From assembly GCA_964345215.1 (NCBI GenBank), contig CAYFQH010000001.1, positions 1-64,000 of the forward strand: DNA of 64,000 nucleotides. The letters run 5' to 3'. A model generated the notes under the pieces. That model did not search any database, had not been told where the DNA came from, and was given only the letters and a program-made list of their open reading frames with translations. Numbering within the stretch: the first letter of the stretch is position 1; each line of letters opens with the position of its first letter. Made by a program: the position numbers and the translations under genes. This stretch comes from CAYFQH01 sp964345215. GTDB taxonomy: Bacteria > Bacillota > Clostridia > Christensenellales > Aristaeellaceae. Of the stretch, positions 60,138 to 64,000 are shown piece by piece.

Positions 60138-60813
60138 TGCCGTTTATTACAGCTCATCCCTTCCCAGGTCTTTAGCAATTACCTTTTGGTATATTCTCAT
60201 CCCTTTGCTGATTGCCACCTTTTTAGGCACCTTGATTGCCCTTAACTTATGTGCCAGCACCTTTTATAAACCCAGCGGGCAAAAAAGCCGAGGCTACAGG
60301 GTTATTCGCTTTTTGCTTTCGGTTATAGCCTTCTTCCCTTTTTCCTTTTTGTTTTTTGCTTTTGTTTCTTTTTTGGCCAAGCCTTTTTCCACTCCCTTGG
60401 CTCTATGGGTTCCACTGGTTCCCTTAAGTTTTATCGCCTGTGCTAATTTCTCTCTTCAAGTGGAGGGCCTGTGTGCCCAAGGCTGTGGCCGGGAGCTTGA
60501 AATGGCTCAGTCTGTCGGCATTTCAAAAAAAGCCATTATGCACAAGGTGTTGCTGCCTAAAATAAAAAAAGAGCTTCCGGAATTTATGCTGACCACGGCC
60601 ATTGCGCTGCTACCCGCCATTGTAATTGTGGGCACCGCCTCGGGGCTGGATTTAGGCGGCCACTTTTTTCTTAGCTGGGCTACGGCCAAGGCAGCCCCTT
60701 CCCTATGGCTGATTGATTTAGGTATTATGTTTTTACTGGTTGCTCTTTTATTGATTGCCCGCTATTACGTAAGGAAAGGCAAAAATAAGCAGCAACAAAA
60801 TGCCGGCTGCTGA
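60130..60813 (+). CDS. MetI-like ABC transporter permease
   Basis: A 227-residue permease with five hydrophobic segments, as in MetI. The EAA-type coupling loop is kept (EMAQSVGISKKAIMHKVLLPKIKK region), and the following ALLPAIVIVGTASGLDLGGHF matches the segment after it in MetI proteins. The middle loop is longer and more hydrophobic than typical. GGAGG precedes the ATG, which overlaps the ATPase stop. No MetQ-type binding protein is nearby, so the substrate supplier is either elsewhere or absent. Confidence 0.82.
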   Translation: MISAVYYSSSLPRSLAITFWYILIPLLIATFLGTLIALNLCASTFYKPSGQKSRGYRVIRFLLSVIAFFPFSFLFFAFVSFLAKPFSTPLALWVPLVPLSFIACANFSLQVEGLCAQGCGRELEMAQSVGISKKAIMHKVLLPKIKKELPEFMLTTAIALLPAIVIVGTASGLDLGGHFFLSWATAKAAPSLWLIDLGIMFLLVALLLIARYYVRKGKNKQQQNAGC

Positions 60814-60845
60814 GCCTTTCAGGACAATAATAAAGCTGGCATCCT

Positions 60846-60872
60846 CCAATAAAATGAACTTCATTTCATTGG
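60846..60872. repeat. 13-bp stem palindrome like the one at the window start
   Basis: CCAATAAAATGAA and TTCATTTCATTGG pair with one mismatch around a single base. The core AATAAAATGAA-N-TTCATTT also forms positions 1-23. It may be a small dispersed palindrome or chance AT-rich symmetry. Confidence 0.4.
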
Positions 60873-60993
60873 ACTTTCAGATTTCTCTTGGCGTACTATT
60901 ACACTTATCGTTTTTAAAAGCAACGCTTTCACTGAAAACCTTCAATAAAAATTGCTCCATTCAACGCTTCAAAGTTCGGGGATTTGGCACCCT

Positions 60994-61022
60994 GGCCTGC
61001 TGAAATTTTCAGCGGCCTTTTT
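60994..61022 (+). terminator. terminator downstream of the MetI-like gene
   Basis: Stem GCTGAAA/TTTCAGC extended by GGC/GCC, followed by TTTTTT. It is 180 bases past the permease stop; the intervening 60814-60993 holds the palindrome above but no supported gene. Confidence 0.75.
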
Positions 61023-61062
61023 TCTCCTGCCCAACAGCGCCCTTTTTTTATTTTAATGATGT

Positions 61063-61674
61063 TTACACTATATCAAAATCAAAATACGTATCTTTAAAGG
61101 GTTCCCTCGCCAAGCGATAGTGCCACCATTCTTTTTCGTAGGCCAAAAAACCGCTTTTTTCCATAATATTTCTTAAAAGCAAACGGTTTTGGGCAGCATC
61201 TCTCCCGATGCTTGGACTCCCGTGGCGGGAGCTTTCGTCCATAAAGTCAAAGATGGTTCCCATATCAAGGGGATGGCCTCTTATAATATCAACCAGGGTT
61301 AAATCTGCCACGCTGCCCCGTGAATGGCCTGAACGAGAGGCAATATATTCTTTTAAAACCAGCTCTTCTTTTTTCTCGTTAGGGTAGTATTTTGCTTTCA
61401 ACGCCTTGTTTTCCTCTTTTTCTTTTGCCCACATCACCAAGTTATCAACGGCCTTTTGCGGACGGTAGGCGTCAAAAATAAAAAGAGCAAATCCTTTTTC
61501 ACTCGCATAAGCTGCTGCCTGTTCCAAGGCTTCCTTTAATTCCCAGGTTCCAATCATTTTATTTGCTAAATAGCCTGCCAAGGGTTTGCCTGTTAGGTTT
61601 TCTGCTGTGGCATAAAATAAATGTCCCTTCATATCATGTTTTCCGCCGTTTAATTCCGTGAAGCCCTTCTGCAT
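61063..61674 (-). CDS. D-alanyl-D-alanine dipeptidase (VanX/DdpX family)
   Basis: A 203-residue zinc peptidase that cleaves D-Ala-D-Ala. The zinc and catalytic motifs are in place: SGHSRGSVADLTL (histidine and aspartate ligands), EKEWWHYRL with catalytic glutamate and third ligand, and FDAYRPQKAV with the conserved arginine. There is no signal peptide, so it is cytoplasmic. Without vanH and vanA neighbours it is more likely to recycle wall dipeptide than to give glycopeptide resistance. GGGAGGG precedes the ATG. It is monocistronic. Confidence 0.93.
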   Translation of the reverse strand: MQKGFTELNGGKHDMKGHLFYATAENLTGKPLAGYLANKMIGTWELKEALEQAAAYASEKGFALFIFDAYRPQKAVDNLVMWAKEKEENKALKAKYYPNEKKEELVLKEYIASRSGHSRGSVADLTLVDIIRGHPLDMGTIFDFMDESSRHGSPSIGRDAAQNRLLLRNIMEKSGFLAYEKEWWHYRLAREPFKDTYFDFDIV

Positions 61675-61837
61675 ACTCTTCCCTCCCTTTTATCCATATC
61701 ATAAAGCAAACCTCAAAAAACACAACCTTTTTTAGCACATCTGCTAAAAATGTTTCGCAAGTCTTCTTTTTTTATTTTTTGGGTGTACAATAGAGAAGAT
61801 ACGAAAAGGTTTTATGTATTGTAATAAGGGGTGTTTT

Positions 61838-63169
61838 ATGCTTTTTTCTAAAATTGACTTGCGTCGGCTCATCCTTCCTTTAATTATTGAACAGTTTCTT
61901 TCTGTAGCCATGGGTTTTATTGATACAGCCATGGTTTCCGGTGCAGGGGCCGCCGCTGTGTCGGGTGTTTCCCTGTCGGATAATTTAAACGTACTGCTCA
62001 TTAATATTTTTGCTGCCCTGGCTACAGGCGGGGCGGTGGTGGTGGCCCAGTATCTTGGCCGCAGAGATGCTGAAAATGCTGGCATTGCGGCAAAACAGCT
62101 TCTTTACGCCTCTATTTTTATTTCCTTGGCTATCTTTACTATTGTTTTCCCCATTCGCCAATGGCTTTTAACAAAAATATTCGGCGGGGCTGAAGCCCTT
62201 GTGATGGAGCATGCCCTAACTTATTTAAGCATTACCATGTTTAGTTTCCCCTTCTTAGCTTTGTACAACAGCAGTGCCGCAATTATGCGTACTACAGGCA
62301 ACTCCAAAACACCAACCTTTACGGCTTTGTTAATGAATATTGTAAATATTATTGGCAACGCTATTTTTATTTATGTGCTTAAAATGAATGTAGCCGGTGC
62401 TGCCATTTCTACAGTGCTTTGCCGGGCTGCCGGCGCCATTGCCATGCTTTGGTATTTGCAAAAGCCTAATCCTGTTTTAATTATCAAAAACTTGTTCAGA
62501 CCTATTTGGCGCCCGGATATGATTAAGCGTATTTTACGCATCGGCATTCCAAACGGGGTAGAAAACAGTCTGTTTCAACTTGGAAAAATTATTATTTTAC
62601 AGCTGGTGGCCTCCCTTAGCACCGTTGTTATTGCTGCCAACTCCGTAGCCAATATTTTATCAAGCATTATAACCATCCCCGGTTCCGCCATTGGCCTTTC
62701 CTTAATTACCGTTGTTGGCCGCTGTATTGGAGCAGGAGAAAAAGAGCAGGCCAAAAAATATACGTCTCTGCTCATGAAATTAACCTATTTATCTCTAATT
62801 ATTACCTCCGCACTGGTTGTTGCCGCCTTACCTTGGATATTATCTTCGGTTTTCAGCCTTACAGGCGAAGGTTACACCATTACCAGAGATATGCTTTTGA
62901 TTTATGCCGGGGTATCCATATTTATATGGCCCCTCTCCTTCACTTTACCCAATGCCCTGCGGGCTGCGGGAGATGCAAAGTTCACCATGGTTATATCCCT
63001 TTTATCCATGGCCCTTTTCAGGGTTTTATTAAGCTATGTGTTTGTGAACGCCTTTGGCTGGGGGATTTTTGGCGTATGGTACGCCATGTTTGCCGATTGG
63101 GTAATTCGCTCCATCGCCTTTACCCTCCGCTTTAAGGGAGGCAAATGGCTCGACAAAAAAGTAATATAG
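61838..63169 (+). CDS. MATE family efflux transporter
   Basis: A 443-residue membrane protein with twelve hydrophobic segments in two related halves. MATE-type features include the opening PLIIEQFLSVAMGFIDTAMVSGAGAAA region with the aspartate of helix 1, GGAVVVAQYLGRRDAENA and GLSLITVVGRCIGAGEKEQAKKY at the matching place in the second half. It exports cationic drugs or metabolites with sodium or proton coupling; the substrate is not predictable. AAGGGG lies seven bases before the ATG at 61838. Confidence 0.94.
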   Translation: MLFSKIDLRRLILPLIIEQFLSVAMGFIDTAMVSGAGAAAVSGVSLSDNLNVLLINIFAALATGGAVVVAQYLGRRDAENAGIAAKQLLYASIFISLAIFTIVFPIRQWLLTKIFGGAEALVMEHALTYLSITMFSFPFLALYNSSAAIMRTTGNSKTPTFTALLMNIVNIIGNAIFIYVLKMNVAGAAISTVLCRAAGAIAMLWYLQKPNPVLIIKNLFRPIWRPDMIKRILRIGIPNGVENSLFQLGKIIILQLVASLSTVVIAANSVANILSSIITIPGSAIGLSLITVVGRCIGAGEKEQAKKYTSLLMKLTYLSLIITSALVVAALPWILSSVFSLTGEGYTITRDMLLIYAGVSIFIWPLSFTLPNALRAAGDAKFTMVISLLSMALFRVLLSYVFVNAFGWGIFGVWYAMFADWVIRSIAFTLRFKGGKWLDKKVI

Positions 63170-63263
63170 CAACAAAACCTGTTTCATCCTTATTTGATGA
63201 GGGTACTTTATTGATGCAATGATAAATGCAATTACATCAAAAGAGAAAAGGATTTTGATACTT

Positions 63264-63872
63264 ATGAATACAGAATTTTGGGAAGCCATTAAAAACCGCC
63301 GTAGCCATTATGCCCTTTCAAAAGAAAAAGTGCTTTCAGTTCAAGATATACAAAAAATTGCGGAAGAAACTTTGCTGCATACTCCGTCGGCTTTCAACTC
63401 CCAATCCACCCGCATGGTTTTGCTTTTCGGGAAAGACCACCAAACCTTATGGGACGATATTGTATTGGGTGCTTTACGCAAAGAAACAGACGATGAAGCT
63501 TTTGCCCGCTCAAAGCAAAAAGTGGAAGGAGCTTTTTCATCAGGCTATGGCACTGCCCTTTTCTTTGAAGACCAAGGGGTAATCGATGCCTTGGTTAAAC
63601 AGTTCCCCCTGTACGCAAACAGCTTTTCCAACTATTCCCAGCACACAAGCGGCATGCACCAGCTAGTATTTTGGACAGCCATTGAAGAAAAAGGCCTGGG
63701 AGCTTCCCTTCAACACTACAACCCTTTAATTGACCAGGCGGTAATGGATACATGGAACATTCCTGCCAACTGGAAGCTGGTTTCCCAAATGCCCTTTGGA
63801 AAACCCCTTGATGAGCCTGGAGAAAAAACCTTCCTGCCCCTTAAGGAGCGTTTAATTGTAGTAAATCAGTAA
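63264..63872 (+). CDS. nitroreductase family flavoprotein (Frm2-like)
   Basis: A 202-residue FMN-dependent oxidoreductase of the small nitroreductase subgroup that includes yeast Frm2/Hbn1. The start FWEAIKNRRSHYAL gives the FMN phosphate arginines; PSAFNSQSTRMVLLFG, then GTALFFED, HTSGMHQLVFWTAIEEKGLGASLQHYN and the C-terminal MPFGKPLDEPGEK follow the subgroup order. The physiological substrate is unknown. The ATG at 63264 has AAAGGA 11 bases upstream. The ferritin gene follows 29 bases later on the same strand, so both may belong to an oxidative-stress transcript. Confidence 0.92.
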   Translation: MNTEFWEAIKNRRSHYALSKEKVLSVQDIQKIAEETLLHTPSAFNSQSTRMVLLFGKDHQTLWDDIVLGALRKETDDEAFARSKQKVEGAFSSGYGTALFFEDQGVIDALVKQFPLYANSFSNYSQHTSGMHQLVFWTAIEEKGLGASLQHYNPLIDQAVMDTWNIPANWKLVSQMPFGKPLDEPGEKTFLPLKERLIVVNQ

Positions 63873-63901
63873 AATATTTTGAACAAAGAAAGGTGTTTTT
63901 T

Positions 63902-64000
63902 ATGATAAAACCTGAAGTTGCAAAAATGCTAAACGAGCAAATTAATAAAGAACTGTTTTCCGCCTACTTTTATTTGGCCGTTACCAACTATTATACCGAC
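63902..64000 (+). CDS. ferritin, 5' part only
   Basis: The first 33 codons of a ferritin that continues beyond the window. The protein starts MIKPEVAKMLNEQINKELFS and continues AYFYLAV, the first helix of bacterial non-haem ferritin with the ferroxidase-centre glutamate in NKELFSAY. AAAGG precedes the ATG. It stores iron and limits Fenton chemistry. Confidence 0.92.
   Translation, partial: MIKPEVAKMLNEQINKELFSAYFYLAVTNYYTD

Noticed and set aside
60800..61003. 67-codon plus-strand ORF after the MetI-like gene
   Set aside because: It overlaps a palindrome and a terminator stem and has no ribosome-binding site.
61063..61674. Vancomycin resistance gene cluster
   Set aside because: Only a VanX-type dipeptidase is present; there is no vanH, vanA-type ligase or vanRS nearby.

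Overview
The window reads as a chromosomal segment of an anaerobic, low-to-mid GC Firmicute of class Clostridia. Supporting signs are the gene orders hutP-like/cmk/plsC/ispH-rpsA, darA/holB/ricT, asp23/fakA/recG and M50-protease/scpA/scpB, strong GGAGG ribosome-binding sites with many TTG and GTG starts, a methionine T-box, a THF riboswitch, desulfoferrodoxin and a clostridial 2[4Fe-4S] ferredoxin. Family-level placement is not possible by eye. The sequence is a scaffold: three runs of exactly 100 N are each flanked by identical sequence, so they are unresolved repeat joins rather than measured gaps.

Layout. 1-9.7 kb: uppP with a kinase-fold protein, desulfoferrodoxin, a transglutaminase-like protein and YgiQ, a second kinase-fold protein, and a run of PurC-like, phosphodiester glycosidase and TetR genes. 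9.7-16.4 kb: thiN, then hutP-like, cmk, plsC and an IspH-ribosomal protein S1 fusion split by two gaps, then a probable 6S RNA and a CapA-type protein. 16.4-23.7 kb: an unknown membrane-anchored protein, a 47-residue ORF behind a LexA-type operator, nagB, and a nucleoside uptake system (BMP protein, ATPase, two permeases) behind xpt with PurBox-like sites. 23.8-31.1 kb: a secreted caspase-fold protease with an EF-hand, then CotH kinase, DUF4956 and VTC genes, with a 53-bp tandem repeat array ahead of the VTC gene. 31.1-37.1 kb: icd, folate ECF component, nth, obgE, yhbY, glyA and the SRP RNA. 37.1-47.1 kb: mgtC-like, tatD, metG, scpB, scpA, M50 protease, a tRNA methyltransferase-like gene, ferredoxin, ricT, holB and darA. 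47.1-58.5 kb: a heterodimeric ABC exporter, ppdK, recG, fakA, asp23 and a hydrolase. 58.6-64 kb: an Rrf2 regulator with a MetN/MetI-like transporter, a VanX-type dipeptidase, a MATE exporter, a nitroreductase and the start of a ferritin.

Most of the window is conserved housekeeping. The parts that deserve attention are: the SOS-type small ORF at 17.1 kb; the MetN-like ATPase at 59.1 kb with changes in nearly every catalytic motif; two 167-bp MITE-like elements (36.8 and 43.0 kb), one of which supplies a gene's stop codon; the CotH/DUF4956/VTC locus with its hairpin repeat array and upstream caspase-like protease; and a PurC-like protein lacking conserved acidic residues.
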